From KBS-83 sp051025295 (GTDB lineage: Bacteria; Acidobacteriota; Terriglobia; Terriglobales; Acidobacteriaceae): a DNA stretch of 64,000 nt. The notes beneath the pieces were generated by a model. It was not told where the DNA came from and did not search any database. It saw only the letters and a list, made by a program, of their open reading frames with translations. This document shows positions 18,401-26,904 of this stretch, one piece after another (the stretch's first letter is position 1; the number at the start of each line of letters is the position of its first letter). Both the position numbers and the translations under genes were made by a program. The DNA lies in assembly GCA_051025295.1 (NCBI GenBank), contig JBMGJV010000019.1; one strand, written 5' to 3'.

Positions 18401-18626
18401 GGAGGCCCATCATCGAGCTCTCGACGGGAAATGTGACAAGCTGCTCGACTTCCACCGGTGACATGCCCGGGCACTGCACCGTGACCACGACCTGGTTGTT
18501 GGTCAGGTCAGGAAAGGCCTCAAGCGGCAGGTGCAGCATCACCGTGATGCCACCCACGATCAGCGTCAGCAGAAAACCCAGCACCAGCCAGCGGTTATCG
18601 AGCAAAAAGTCGATGACTTTGCCCAT
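15432..18626 (-). CDS. czcA: Heavy-metal efflux RND pump (CzcA/CusA family)
   Basis: A 1,064-residue inner-membrane transporter with 12 predicted helices, the usual family length. It starts MGKVIDFLLDNRWLVLGF, carries two large periplasmic loops and ends after TVLTLYVLPLLYASFSP. In TM4, DFGTIVDGSVVMVEN has the D...D...E set that forms the proton relay in divalent-cation HME pumps (CzcA/CnrA), whereas Cu/Ag pumps of the CusA type lack the first Asp; export of Co/Zn/Cd/Ni-type ions is therefore inferred. A 35-residue His/Glu/Asp-rich insertion follows TM4 (about residues 411-450). It overlaps the adaptor gene by one base (TGATG) and is last of the three genes. Confidence 0.9.
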   Translation of the reverse strand: MGKVIDFLLDNRWLVLGFLLTLIVGGITVMLHLPLEAFPDLTNNQVVVTVQCPGMSPVEVEQLVTFPVESSMMGLPKLQMVRSTSKLELSMVTVIFDDSMDKYLVRQLVSERINQVQGRLPQGLQPVMGPMATAFGEVYQYTVQSPRLSLMELKTLQDWTIRYALQTISGVSEINSWGGLTKQYTIEVDPGSLRRYNLTLHDVLQAVTDNNANFGGSYIEHAEQQYTIRGLGRAKSVEDLGNTVVSTSNGVPVLLNQVATIAPEPLLRHGAVMNDGHGETVSGMVIILRGENGQKLIQQVKDKIAHLQLPGGAKIVSFYDQSDVIDATTHTVEHNLIEAAVLVLVILLIFLGDWRAAIVVSLTIPLSLLFGFIGMDVFGISVNLMSLGAIDFGTIVDGSVVMVENCIHRLESGTHGREERDHEATHVIGEQALGADKQQSDPVGSGHKDENEHLLEIIRSAAHEVARPIIFGVLIIISVYLPVLTLQSLEGRMFRPMAVTVVSSLLGSLLLALFVVPTLCSFALRHRMRQLNQGGHDANNSKKQSWFDKLRTRYTRSLTRAERHRKPILIVSAIAVVLALGSLKFIGTEFMPKLDEGSLVITSKKLPGISLSESIRIGNQIEGTIMSFPEIRSVTTKLGRPDLATEAMGEYESDSYINYVKKVQDESPADKQKLSDRITVELNKLPGVNYEFTQPMEMRMDETITGTRGDAALKIFGEDLNTLEQLGKQARGIIAGVKGASETQMELISGAEELQIVIDRAAAARYGVAVSDVQQLIESLYGSRQVSEMIQGEQRFPIAFRLPATLRNDPDQLRALTFKSANGELVRLDQVAEIRQVRGPILINREQAHRRVVVMSNVEGRDLGGFVRDAQAAVQKQLAMPPGYHLEWGGQYENQKRAQARLLIVFPVSLLIIAGLLYATFRNAKQMLLILLIVPLALVGGVAALWLRGINLNLSASVGFIALFGIAVLNGVVMVSHINSLRTNGCSIEDAVRSGASDRLRPVMITALVASLGFIPMALSTSRGAEVQRPLATVVIGGLVTATVLTLYVLPLLYASFSPKRLEK

Positions 18627-19933
18627 CAGCCTTCGCCCACGCTGCCCTTCAGCAGTTCGCCCTTCACCATGAAGGCGCCATCCGTCACGATCTTCTCTCC
18701 GGACGACAAACCCTCGGTGACCTCCACCAGCCTCTGCGAATGTACGCCAAGCTTGACCGCACGGACCTGGAATGTCGTGCCATCTGCCGTGACGAATACG
18801 ACGCGCAGTCCGTTCACATCCTGCAATGCGTTCTCTGGAACGAACACCGCAGGGCGCGTACCTGTTTCGTCGATGGCTGCGGTGGCAAACATACCTGGTC
18901 GCAGCTTCGTGCCAGGGTTTGGCACCAGGACGCGGACGGGCACAGTACGCGTCTGCGGGTCCAGTTGGTCGCCCAGCATCCGGACAGTCCCGGGGAAGCT
19001 GGTATCCGGATAACCCTGCGTCGTCACCGTGGCACGCGCGCCTCGTCGCACGCCGGGCAGATCCTTCTCGTTCACCGCCGCGCTCACCCAGACCGTCGAC
19101 AGGTTCGAGACGACAAAGGCTTCCGATCCCAATGTCAGCACCTGTCCCGGCGTCGCCTTGCGCTCGATCACACTGCCGGCCGCAACAGCTCGGATGGGCA
19201 CCAGTTCCTTATCGTAGAGGTGGCCCGGGATCAGTGAGGCGGGTTGCACCTGTAGCAACTCCGACAGGTGCTCGCGTTCCATGTGCACGCTGGCCTGTGC
19301 ATCCGCCAGGTCCTTCTGCGCTTGCTTCAGCTCCTGCTCTGCGCGCTGCGCCTCTTCCTGGCTGGCGGCTTGTAACTGCAGCAGGTGCTGATAGCGATCG
19401 CGATTGACCTGGGCAAATCGGACGGCCGCTGTCTGGCGATCCAACGCAGCGTAGGCCTGCGTGAGTGCGCCCTCTGTCTCGTGCACCGTGTGGCTGTGCA
19501 TCCATGCCAGCGTCTGCCCTGCGCGCACCTGGTCGCCGGGAAGCACCAGCACGCGTTCTACCTGCCCGTCGAAAAGCACGCCGATATGATCGGTGTGCTT
19601 TTCGTCCATCCCCACCTGCCCCGCCACCGTCAACTGCCGGGGCACGCTGCGCACCTCAACTGCTGCAACACGGATGCCGGCCTTGCCCAAATCCTCAGGC
19701 GCGATCTTGACGCTGCCCACCGGCAACCCTGCATCGGCCTGGCCGGAACCTCCGCCTGCAGCACTGGACCTCGAGCTGGACTTGCCACTCGTGTCCGCTC
19801 CGCCGCCCGCAGTGTCGGAGCCACTTGTCTTGGCCTTCTGCCCTCCGTCGGAAGCACTACTCCCTTTGCAGCCGGTTGAAGATGCGCACACGGCGAGGCT
19901 CAGTACCAGCACGAAATGTAAGCGGCGGCTCAT
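18626..19933 (-). CDS. czcB: RND periplasmic adaptor (membrane fusion protein, CzcB/CusB type)
   Basis: 435 residues. A lipoprotein-type leader (SLAVCASSTGC, Cys22) is followed by a Gly/Ser/Lys-rich linker (about 23-68), then the barrel-sandwich/lipoyl halves 'HIGVLFDGQVERVLVLPGDQVRAGQTLAWM' region and 'PIRAVAAGSVIERKATPGQ', an alpha-helical hairpin (about 155-215) between them, and a beta-barrel/MP domain ending 'LSSGEKIVTDGAFMVKGEL'. It links the CzcA pump to the outer-membrane channel and often pre-binds metal. It overlaps the TolC-like gene by four bases (ATGA) and czcA by one, a tightly coupled operon. Confidence 0.88.
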   Translation of the reverse strand: MSRRLHFVLVLSLAVCASSTGCKGSSASDGGQKAKTSGSDTAGGGADTSGKSSSRSSAAGGGSGQADAGLPVGSVKIAPEDLGKAGIRVAAVEVRSVPRQLTVAGQVGMDEKHTDHIGVLFDGQVERVLVLPGDQVRAGQTLAWMHSHTVHETEGALTQAYAALDRQTAAVRFAQVNRDRYQHLLQLQAASQEEAQRAEQELKQAQKDLADAQASVHMEREHLSELLQVQPASLIPGHLYDKELVPIRAVAAGSVIERKATPGQVLTLGSEAFVVSNLSTVWVSAAVNEKDLPGVRRGARATVTTQGYPDTSFPGTVRMLGDQLDPQTRTVPVRVLVPNPGTKLRPGMFATAAIDETGTRPAVFVPENALQDVNGLRVVFVTADGTTFQVRAVKLGVHSQRLVEVTEGLSSGEKIVTDGAFMVKGELLKGSVGEG

Positions 19934-21159
19934 GGCTGGACTCCATAACTCAGTTGCAGTCGCAGGGCTGCCTCCCGGTAGTCGGCGTAGGTACGCAGAG
20001 CGCTGACCTCCACATCGAACTCGGTCCGCTCCGCATCCAGATAGCGCAACAGGTCGACTCCGCCAATACGGTATGCCTCCGTCATCAGCTGCAGATTCTG
20101 CCGTGCCTTCGCGCGCATATCGGGCAACAGGTCGGTGACTATTTCCTGCTCTCGCCGATAGTTCTCTTGCGCCTGCGCGATCTCGGCCCTCGCCTGCACT
20201 TCGAGCGCGAGCAGGTTATTCCGCGCCGACCGCACACTGGCCTCCGCGCGTTCGATCTCGCCCTGGTTCCTGTTACGAAATTGCAGCGGAACCTGCAGAG
20301 CCCCGTAACCCGTGTTGTTCGCAGAGTTCCTCTTGTAGCCGCCGATTAGATCGAGGTCCGGAACGCCGTTCGCCTTCTGCAGCTTCACGTCGGCCTCAGC
20401 GGACGCTAGCGCCTCGCGCGCCTCGTCGAGGTCTGCGCGTGCCGCCAGGGCACTCTCGACGGGTACTGGCTCAACGCTTGACATCGTCTCGATGGGATCG
20501 CTCAGCTGCACGTTCTGCGCTGGGGGCCTCCCCATCTGTTTGAACAACTCCAGCCGCGCCCGCGCCGCGTCCCGCTCAGTGGAGCGCAGCGTCATCTCCA
20601 GGCGATCGCGCTCGATCTGCATGCGCAGCAGATCCACGCCGCGCATCGCTCCGGCATTCACGCGCTCCTGGTGGTAGCGCACCATCTCATCCACGGCCTG
20701 CATGTCCGCCGTCAGGAGCGTCACCATGCGCTCCAGGACTGCCGCATTCCAGTAGGCAGAGGCCACGCGGCCCGCAATCATGAACCGGGCCATCTGCTCC
20801 TGCGCGCGTGCCTGTCCCAGCCGCGCATCGGCCAATGCGATCCGTTTGTGCCGCTTGCCGTCCAGTTCAAACGTCTGGCTGATGAAGGCGTAATCCTCCG
20901 TCTGGGTCGGGAAGTCGAATTCATCCGCCCACGGCCGCCAGTCCTCCGACTGCAGAAACAGCCGAGGGTTCAATCCCAGCGCTGCCTGTCGCCGCTGGCC
21001 TCGCGCTTCATCCGTGCGCGCGGTCGCCGCCTGTGCCATCGGGGCGCTCATCGCCTCCTCGATCGCCTGATGCAGAGTCAGTTGCTGTGACTGCTGTGCC
21101 GCGCAGGGAAGAACACCAAGGCAGAGCAGCAGCAACCCCCGCCGGGCTCCCCGACTCAT
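19930..21159 (-). CDS. czcC: TolC-family outer-membrane efflux channel (CzcC-like)
   Basis: 409 residues from ATG 21159 with a signal peptide (MSRGARRGLLLLCLGVLPCAAQ). The rest is two repeats of long amphipathic helices and short beta strands typical of TolC: Ala/Glu/Arg-rich helices such as 'RFMIAGRVASAYWNAAVLERMV' region and 'ERAEASVRSARNNLLALEVQARAE' region, ending in 'LQLSYGVQP'. It forms the outer-membrane exit duct for the CzcAB pump. First gene of the efflux operon; about 190 bases separate it from the GH31 stop. The frame stays open another 40 codons upstream, but those would bury the signal peptide. Confidence 0.85.
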   Translation of the reverse strand: MSRGARRGLLLLCLGVLPCAAQQSQQLTLHQAIEEAMSAPMAQAATARTDEARGQRRQAALGLNPRLFLQSEDWRPWADEFDFPTQTEDYAFISQTFELDGKRHKRIALADARLGQARAQEQMARFMIAGRVASAYWNAAVLERMVTLLTADMQAVDEMVRYHQERVNAGAMRGVDLLRMQIERDRLEMTLRSTERDAARARLELFKQMGRPPAQNVQLSDPIETMSSVEPVPVESALAARADLDEAREALASAEADVKLQKANGVPDLDLIGGYKRNSANNTGYGALQVPLQFRNRNQGEIERAEASVRSARNNLLALEVQARAEIAQAQENYRREQEIVTDLLPDMRAKARQNLQLMTEAYRIGGVDLLRYLDAERTEFDVEVSALRTYADYREAALRLQLSYGVQP

Positions 21160-21349
21160 CTCGCGCCGCGTTCTGTCGCGCGTGGCCTGTTCGCCCCCGC
21201 TTGCCCTGTGCACAGCAAGTCGGATGCGCAGGGACGGCCTTTCGCTGTTTGCCCGGGCTGGTGAGTTCGCCCGCGTCAAACGGAAAATGCGCCGCTCTCA
21301 GGTTAGCTGCGAGCCATCACTCATGTTGCTGCTGCGGCGGCATGAGGCG

Positions 21350-23938
21350 TCAGCGGCTGTACTTGAGCGTCATCTCTGCACCTTTTCCACTGTCGACCAC
21401 CGTCGCGACCATCGCCTGGCGCGAAGCGTCGTAGGTGGCAAGCGTTCCGTCGGCGCCCTCCGCTTTCATTGCCGGGCCGCCGTGCACTTCAATGCGCAGT
21501 GCCTGCCACCACGCGGGATAGCTGCCCTCGCGCGGCGCCGCCTTCACCGTGACCGTGTCACCGCTCACATTGCAGGAGAACTGCTCCCGAAGGAACGCGC
21601 CCTTCTGGTAGTCGAGCGTCGTACCATCGTCCAGATACACGGAGCCACGGCAGGGCTGCGCGCCGCCCTCTCCGCCCTGCGGCAGATAGACCCCCAGCGT
21701 CAGCGGTCCCTGCGGAGTTTCGTTTGTGCTCTGGGTCAACGGTGCGATCGGCAGGATCGCGCCCTCCCGCACAAACACCGGCAGCACATCGACGCTGGGC
21801 TTGACGTGGAAGTCGGCCATGCGGCGCTCCATGTCCTCGCGTGCGCCGGGCTGCTCCAGATCGCGGCTGGTCAACTTCGGCAGCGGCGGCAGCTTTGCGC
21901 CGGTCCAGTAGTCGTACCAGGTGATCGGCGGTAGTTGCACAAAGTAGCTGTCGAGCTCATCCGGATACGTCGGCGGCGCCACCAGGATGTCGGGGCCGAA
22001 CAGAAATTCGCTCGGTGCATCCAGGTCGATCGGGTGCTTGTCACTGGTCGCGTCGGGGAAATCGACAAACAGTGGTCGCACGATCGGCACGCCGGTGCGC
22101 GTCATCTCTTCAGTGACGGTGTAAAGATACGGCATCAGCCGGTAGCGCTCCTCAATGTAGCGGCGACGGATGTTCTCGGCCTCGGGCCCATGCACCCACG
22201 GCTCTTGCATCGCGGTGCCCTTCGCGGTGTGATCGCGATCGATCGGTTGGAACGCCGCCACCTCGAGCCACTTGGTCAGCAGGTCGGGCTGCGGCGTTCC
22301 GGCAAAGCCACCCACATCGGCGCCGGCCATTGCAAAGCCGCTCAGCCCAAGGTTCTCGATCATCGGCGTCGTCAGCCGCAGGTGGTTCCAGGTGCTCGAA
22401 TTGTCGCCAGTCCACGTCGCCGCGTAGCGGTGCCCGCCTGCATAGCTCGCACGCGTCATCACGAACGGCCGCTGATTCGGCGCCGCGGTCTGCATGCCCT
22501 CGAACGTCGCGCGTGTGTTCTCCATGCCGAAGATGTTGTGAATCTCCAGGTGCGTGGCGGTGCGCTTGCGGAACCCCGGCTCGTCGATGCGATGCTGCAC
22601 ATCATCGGGCATCGTCTTCGACGGCACCTCAAACACAGCAGGCTCGTTCATGTCATTCCAGAAGCCCGCAACGCCCTCCTTCATGAAGTCGCCGAACAGA
22701 GGGCCCCACCACGCACGTGTTTTGGCCTGCGTGAAGTCGGGAAAGACAGAAGGCCCCGGCCAGACCGCACCGGTGTAGACCGATCCATCCGGATTCTTCA
22801 CGAAGTGATCACCCGCCGCGCCAGTGTCGTACGGTTTGTAACCGCTGTTGGGCAATTTCGCCACATGCAGATCGACGATCACGACCGTGTGGAAGTTCTC
22901 TTCCGCCAGGTCCTTCACCATCTGCGCGAAGTGCGGAAACCGCTCCGTGTCTACCGTGAAGGGACGATTCTCCTTCTGATAGTCGATGTCGAGCCACAGC
23001 ACGTCCGCAGGAATGTGGTCCGCGCGCAGCCGATGCGCAACGTCGCGCAACTCGGACTCCGGATAATACGAATAGCGCGACTGCTGATAACCCAGCGACC
23101 AGCGCGGCGGCAGCGGCGTGTGACCCACCAGCCACGTCCACGCGCCGAGCACCTGCTTCGGGTCCGGCCCATAGAGCACGTAGTAGTCGAGCGGGCCATC
23201 AGGCGCGGCGAAGCTCCACGCATCGCGCTGTTCCTTGTCAAACTCCCACGACGTGCGCCAGGTGTTGTCGAGGAACAGCCCGGCGGCGCGGCCCTCGTTC
23301 ATGGTCAGCACGAACGGGATCGTCTTGTAGATCGGGTCCGTCGACTCCTGAAAGCCGAACGCGTCGGTATTCCACATCGTGAACGCCTGGTTGCGGCGAT
23401 CGAGCGAGCCCGGCTTGTCGCCCAGCGCGAAGTAGTGCTCGGCCGCCGGCGACACCTTCGTCACGCGATAACTCGATCCGTAATACACGAGCGGACGCCC
23501 GGGCTGGTCCTGGCTCACGACATGGCCTTCGAGATCCGTCACCTTGAGCGCAGCGGTCCCGCGATCGACAGCGACAATCAGCTTGCCCGTCTTGAAACCG
23601 ACAGCGCCGCCGCTCGTGGTCGGAGTGACCCGCACCTGCGCGGTCCGCGAGTCCGGCAGCACCGCCCAAGATGCGTCCTCCGGCAGCGAGCCCTCCCGGC
23701 CCACACGCACGCGGATCACATCGTCACGCAGCGCCGTGATCTCGATCAGCGTGCGGCTGCTGCGCAGCCGGATGCCGTTGGGCAGCGGCTCGCTCGCCGT
23801 GATGCGATCGACCATTGCAACCGATGCAGTCGCAGCGTGAGCCGCCGGTATCACCAGCGCAGGCGTGAGGGCGCAGGCGAGCGCTGCGGTAGCAATCAGG
23901 AGAGAAGAGCAACGGCGCACTGCGGTCGGAGCGTGCAT
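21350..23938 (-). CDS. Glycoside hydrolase family 31 (alpha-glucosidase/alpha-xylosidase type)
   Basis: About 862 residues, secreted (signal peptide to about residue 36, PAAHA). After an N-terminal beta-sandwich (about 40-245; galactose-mutarotase-like), the catalytic barrel shows 'PRWSLGYQQSRYSYY' and the GH31 signature GFWNDMNEP with nucleophile D429; the acid/base is D512 in ATWTGDNSSTW. C-terminal sandwich domains follow (about 650-860). Substrates of the family are alpha-1,4/1,6-glucosides, xyloglucan xylosides or sulfoquinovosides; residues deciding this are not readable by eye. ATG 23938 is preferred to the in-frame TTG at 23956. It may work with the lipoprotein mutarotase encoded 1 kb away on the other strand. 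Confidence 0.9.
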   Translation of the reverse strand: MHAPTAVRRCSSLLIATAALACALTPALVIPAAHAATASVAMVDRITASEPLPNGIRLRSSRTLIEITALRDDVIRVRVGREGSLPEDASWAVLPDSRTAQVRVTPTTSGGAVGFKTGKLIVAVDRGTAALKVTDLEGHVVSQDQPGRPLVYYGSSYRVTKVSPAAEHYFALGDKPGSLDRRNQAFTMWNTDAFGFQESTDPIYKTIPFVLTMNEGRAAGLFLDNTWRTSWEFDKEQRDAWSFAAPDGPLDYYVLYGPDPKQVLGAWTWLVGHTPLPPRWSLGYQQSRYSYYPESELRDVAHRLRADHIPADVLWLDIDYQKENRPFTVDTERFPHFAQMVKDLAEENFHTVVIVDLHVAKLPNSGYKPYDTGAAGDHFVKNPDGSVYTGAVWPGPSVFPDFTQAKTRAWWGPLFGDFMKEGVAGFWNDMNEPAVFEVPSKTMPDDVQHRIDEPGFRKRTATHLEIHNIFGMENTRATFEGMQTAAPNQRPFVMTRASYAGGHRYAATWTGDNSSTWNHLRLTTPMIENLGLSGFAMAGADVGGFAGTPQPDLLTKWLEVAAFQPIDRDHTAKGTAMQEPWVHGPEAENIRRRYIEERYRLMPYLYTVTEEMTRTGVPIVRPLFVDFPDATSDKHPIDLDAPSEFLFGPDILVAPPTYPDELDSYFVQLPPITWYDYWTGAKLPPLPKLTSRDLEQPGAREDMERRMADFHVKPSVDVLPVFVREGAILPIAPLTQSTNETPQGPLTLGVYLPQGGEGGAQPCRGSVYLDDGTTLDYQKGAFLREQFSCNVSGDTVTVKAAPREGSYPAWWQALRIEVHGGPAMKAEGADGTLATYDASRQAMVATVVDSGKGAEMTLKYSR

Positions 23939-24047
23939 CACTGTAGAAACCCTCAAGGTGACGTTTCAGATGGCGTTTGCAAGCGCGAGCGCATCACCAA
24001 CTCGCGCTTGCACTGCGGCGAGAATACTCCAGCGCCGCGCCAGCGAC

Positions 24048-24749
24048 TCACTCCTCCGCTGGCGGCACACCCGTGTACGGCGGAGCCATCGACCCGGCCT
24101 GTGTCCGCTCCCGCTCATGCGCGTCCAGGCGATCCGCCAAGCGCTCGACCCAGAGCCCGGGAATCGCGTATAGCAGTGCGACCAGCACCACAAGCGCAAG
24201 CGACACAATTGGGCTGCGATATGCCACCGGGATCGCCACAACATAGATCAGGACCGCGGTCGCATTCTTGCGATGCGCGGCGCGGCGCAGGTTGACCAGC
24301 TCCGCTTCATTCAGATTCTGCCGCCCGATCGCCAGATCGAGCACGAAAAACATCACGCCGCAGATCATCATCGTCCCCGCATAAATCGCCGTCGGGAACG
24401 AGCTCAGCCGCGTGCTCTCCATCCACTCCGTGAAGAACGGCACCAGCGACAGGCTGAACAGCAGCGCAATGTTCGACCAGAGGATGCCCACATCCACCCG
24501 GCGCACCCGATGGAAGAGATAGTGGTGATTGATCCAGTACACCGCAACAAAGAAGAAACTAATGATGTAGCTGATAAATAACGGCCACGCATGCAGCAGG
24601 CCGCGTGGACTGTCTGTCAACGGCACCTTCAGCTCCAGCACCATGATGGTGAGGATGATGGCGATCACACCATCGGAGAAGGCCTCAAGGCGCGCCGGGG
24701 AGAGCGGCTCGTCGCCGATCAGGCGCTGGCGGGCTGGTACGCGGTTCAT
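24048..24749 (-). CDS. TMEM175-like potassium channel (DUF1211)
   Basis: 233 residues, six hydrophobic helices in two triplets. The diagnostic motif is R-L-E-A-F-S-D-G-V-I at residues about 20-29 in TM1 (the FSDG motif of bacterial TMEM175), with WINHHYLF in TM3 (about 72-79). Bacterial TMEM175 proteins are tetrameric K+ leak channels. It is a single gene, same strand as GH31 but with no functional link seen. Upstream it faces the aldose-epimerase gene divergently; 147 bases lie between the start codons. Confidence 0.82.
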   Translation of the reverse strand: MNRVPARQRLIGDEPLSPARLEAFSDGVIAIILTIMVLELKVPLTDSPRGLLHAWPLFISYIISFFFVAVYWINHHYLFHRVRRVDVGILWSNIALLFSLSLVPFFTEWMESTRLSSFPTAIYAGTMMICGVMFFVLDLAIGRQNLNEAELVNLRRAAHRKNATAVLIYVVAIPVAYRSPIVSLALVVLVALLYAIPGLWVERLADRLDAHERERTQAGSMAPPYTGVPPAEE

Positions 24750-24896
24750 GTGGGGAGAGTATCGGCTCTGCGCGTCAACTGCGCCAGTCTTATGGACGCT
24801 TCCTCGGCTTCGCGCATCTCGGCGTAGAATGGGTCCGCTTTGCGCGACCCTGCCCCCAAGACGCCGTGCTCACTTCGTTCATCCGAGGCTCCTTTC

Positions 24897-26135
24897 ATGT
24901 CGCAAGTCCATCCGCTTCTGTCTCTGAAAGCCGCATCCGCCCCCGCTGCCCTGCTCCTCTCCGCGTCCTTGCTGCTGGCATCGGGCTGCAAGTCCGCACC
25001 CGCGCCGGAGGCCAACAACCAGCCCGCCGCGACGACGCCCACCACCACGCAGATCAACGGTGAGGATGTCGTGACGCTCGAGCGCAAGGCCAACGCTGGC
25101 GGTAAGCAGCCGGAATTCCTGAGCGCCACCGTGATTCCAGGCCGCGGCATGAATCTGTTTCAGATCACGGCCGACCTGCCGGGCAAAGGCAAGACCAACA
25201 TCCTGTTCTCGCCCTCGCTCGACGAGGCGAAGAGCAAGCTGAGCGGCGGCACGGGCGACAAGTTCGGCAATGCCTCCTTCAGCTTCGGCGGCGCGTTCCT
25301 CGTGCCTTATCCGAACCGCATCCTCGGCAAACTGTCCGACGACAAGCAGTCGCTCACGACGAGCTGGCATGGCAAGACGCTCACTCTGCCCGCGAATTTC
25401 TCTGGCAAGAAAGAGGGCGCGCCAGTGCACGCGATTCACGGACTGATCAACGATGCGAAGGTCGAAGATGTACACGTGGCCGACAGTGCCGATGGACAGA
25501 CCGTGACCGGCGTGTATCACGCTGGCGACTTCGGCGGACACTGGCTCTCGAAGACCGACCTCAGCTTCACCATCGCACTCGCCGGCAAGGACGTGACCGC
25601 CACCATTACCGCAAAGAACGTCGGCGATCAGCCCGAGCCGATGTCGATCGGCTGGCATCCGTACTTCGCCATCCCGAGCGGCGATCGCTCCCAGGCCAAG
25701 CTGCACGTTCCCGCGGCCCAGATGGCGATGGTCAACAACTATGACGACGTCTTCCCCACTGGCAAGCTGAAGCCGGTCAAGGGCACGCCTTACGATTACA
25801 GCGCGCCCGGTGGCAAGGCGCTCGACGGCAGCTTCCTCGATGACAACTTCTCGAAGCTGACACGCACAGACGGCGTGGTCGATGTGCAGCTCATCGACCC
25901 GAAGGCGAACTACGGTATTCATGTGCTCGGCGTCTCCCCAGAGATCAAGACGGTGCAGGTCTATGCGCCCACCGACCCGGGGAAGAACTTCGCCGCCATC
26001 GAGGAGCAGTTCAACTTCGCCGATCCGTTCGGCAAGGAGTGGCACGGCATGGACACCGGGATGGTGACACTGAAGCCCGGTGCATCCGTCACGTGGACAG
26101 TGAAGCTTGAGCTGTTCACGCCAGAAGCGAAGTAG
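24897..26135 (+). CDS. Lipoprotein aldose 1-epimerase (galactose mutarotase family)
   Basis: 412 residues. The leader ends in a clear lipobox, LLLASGC (Cys at about 32), followed by an Ala/Pro/Thr linker, then an aldose-1-epimerase beta-sandwich (about 60-405). Family residues visible: PYPNRI (sugar-site Asn-Arg), VHAIHGL (first catalytic His), GWHPYFAI (second catalytic His) and the base Glu near AAIEEQFNFADPFG. It converts alpha and beta anomers of free sugars; as a lipoprotein it would do so in the periplasm or at the outer membrane, next to the secreted glycosidases of this region. ATG 24897 places the signal sequence correctly, with GAGG upstream. A strong terminator follows. Confidence 0.87.
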   Translation: MSQVHPLLSLKAASAPAALLLSASLLLASGCKSAPAPEANNQPAATTPTTTQINGEDVVTLERKANAGGKQPEFLSATVIPGRGMNLFQITADLPGKGKTNILFSPSLDEAKSKLSGGTGDKFGNASFSFGGAFLVPYPNRILGKLSDDKQSLTTSWHGKTLTLPANFSGKKEGAPVHAIHGLINDAKVEDVHVADSADGQTVTGVYHAGDFGGHWLSKTDLSFTIALAGKDVTATITAKNVGDQPEPMSIGWHPYFAIPSGDRSQAKLHVPAAQMAMVNNYDDVFPTGKLKPVKGTPYDYSAPGGKALDGSFLDDNFSKLTRTDGVVDVQLIDPKANYGIHVLGVSPEIKTVQVYAPTDPGKNFAAIEEQFNFADPFGKEWHGMDTGMVTLKPGASVTWTVKLELFTPEAK

Positions 26136-26150
26136 GCTCGACGCGGTCAC

Positions 26151-26184
26151 AAGGGGCAGAGCCACACGGCTCTGCCCCTTTCGC
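26151..26184 (+). terminator. Intrinsic terminator after aldose 1-epimerase
   Basis: An 11-bp perfect stem GGGGCAGAGCC (26153-26163) / GGCTCTGCCCC (26168-26178) with an ACAC loop; the flanking AA/TT extend it. It is followed by TTTCGC. Confidence 0.8.
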
Positions 26185-26383
26185 ATTCGCGAGTGAGATC
26201 GCGGCGCATGCCATGACATTCCTCTGGTCAAACTCAAAGTCGGAACGCGCCGGAAGAAACACCACGGCCCTTTTCTGCACAAACTCGCGCGTTGGGGCCG
26301 CGCACTTCCTGTTTCGGAAAAAGTGACAGGGGAGAGCGCGAAGTGTCGTGCAACTCCGCCTTCCTCACCACGTCATAGCAGGT

Positions 26384-26641
26384 ATGAAAGCGACACAAGT
26401 GCGCTGCCTTTGCTGCGGGTACCGGACATTGACCGCTCCCGCCACCTTTGAACTCTGCCCGGTGTGCTGGTGGCAGGACGATGGCCAGGATGAGACGGAT
26501 GCCGACGTGATCCGCGGAGGCGCCAACGGTATGCTCAGCCTCAGCGCAGCTCGCGTGAACTTCCTTGCGTGCGGCGCGTCGGACCCTCGCTTTCGTGAAC
26601 GCGTGCGTGCACCGCTCCAGCAGGAGCGCGCGGCCGCCTGA
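26384..26641 (+). CDS. CPCC family cysteine-rich protein
   Basis: 85 residues, soluble. It has a zinc-ribbon-like N-terminus: VRCLCCGYRTL (C8, C10, C11) and ELCPVCWWQDD (C25, C28), then DVIRGGANG and 'LSLSAARVNFLACGASD', the layout of the CPCC domain (Cys_rich_CPCC), a family of unknown function often linked to bacterial toxin/immunity or stress loci. ATG 26384 lies just before the Cys motif; a GTG at 26348 is possible. It is isolated, and no toxin partner is visible next to it. Confidence 0.75.
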   Translation: MKATQVRCLCCGYRTLTAPATFELCPVCWWQDDGQDETDADVIRGGANGMLSLSAARVNFLACGASDPRFRERVRAPLQQERAAA

Positions 26642-26779
26642 GCTTCGGCTCTGGCGACGCGATCACTCCATGGGGCCGTAGAGGGCTGGCGGTCGCGTGC
26701 GCAGGCTCCGCCGCCCTCGCGCCATCCTCCTCACCGCACACATACATTCCTCCCGTCACCACGACCGTCCCGCCGTGGT

Positions 26780-26808
26780 TTGACCCTCTTCCCAAAGCCT
26801 CATACCAT
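26780..26808 (+). promoter_or_regulatory. Sigma-70-type promoter for tig-clpP-clpX
   Basis: TTGACC (26780-26785) and TACCAT (26803-26808) are separated by exactly 17 bases. This would give a leader of about 90 bases before the trigger factor start. Confidence 0.45.
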
Positions 26809-26904
26809 GAGTGGAGAGAGCGGCCTGCGTGCGCCCCACCGGGGTGCCAGGCACCGGCTCCTCCTACCAGATCGCACCGGCACACCCAGCCGCGGAAGGC
26901 ACAC

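Noticed and set aside
21935..24295. A long open frame (over 780 codons) on the + strand opposite GH31
   Set aside because: Arg/His/Pro/Ala-rich translation without family motifs; typical antisense openness in GC-rich DNA. The GH31 motifs on the minus strand are decisive.
26384..26641. CPCC protein as antitoxin of a toxin-antitoxin pair
   Set aside because: No toxin-like gene adjoins it; the neighbours are the mutarotase (terminated) and tig.
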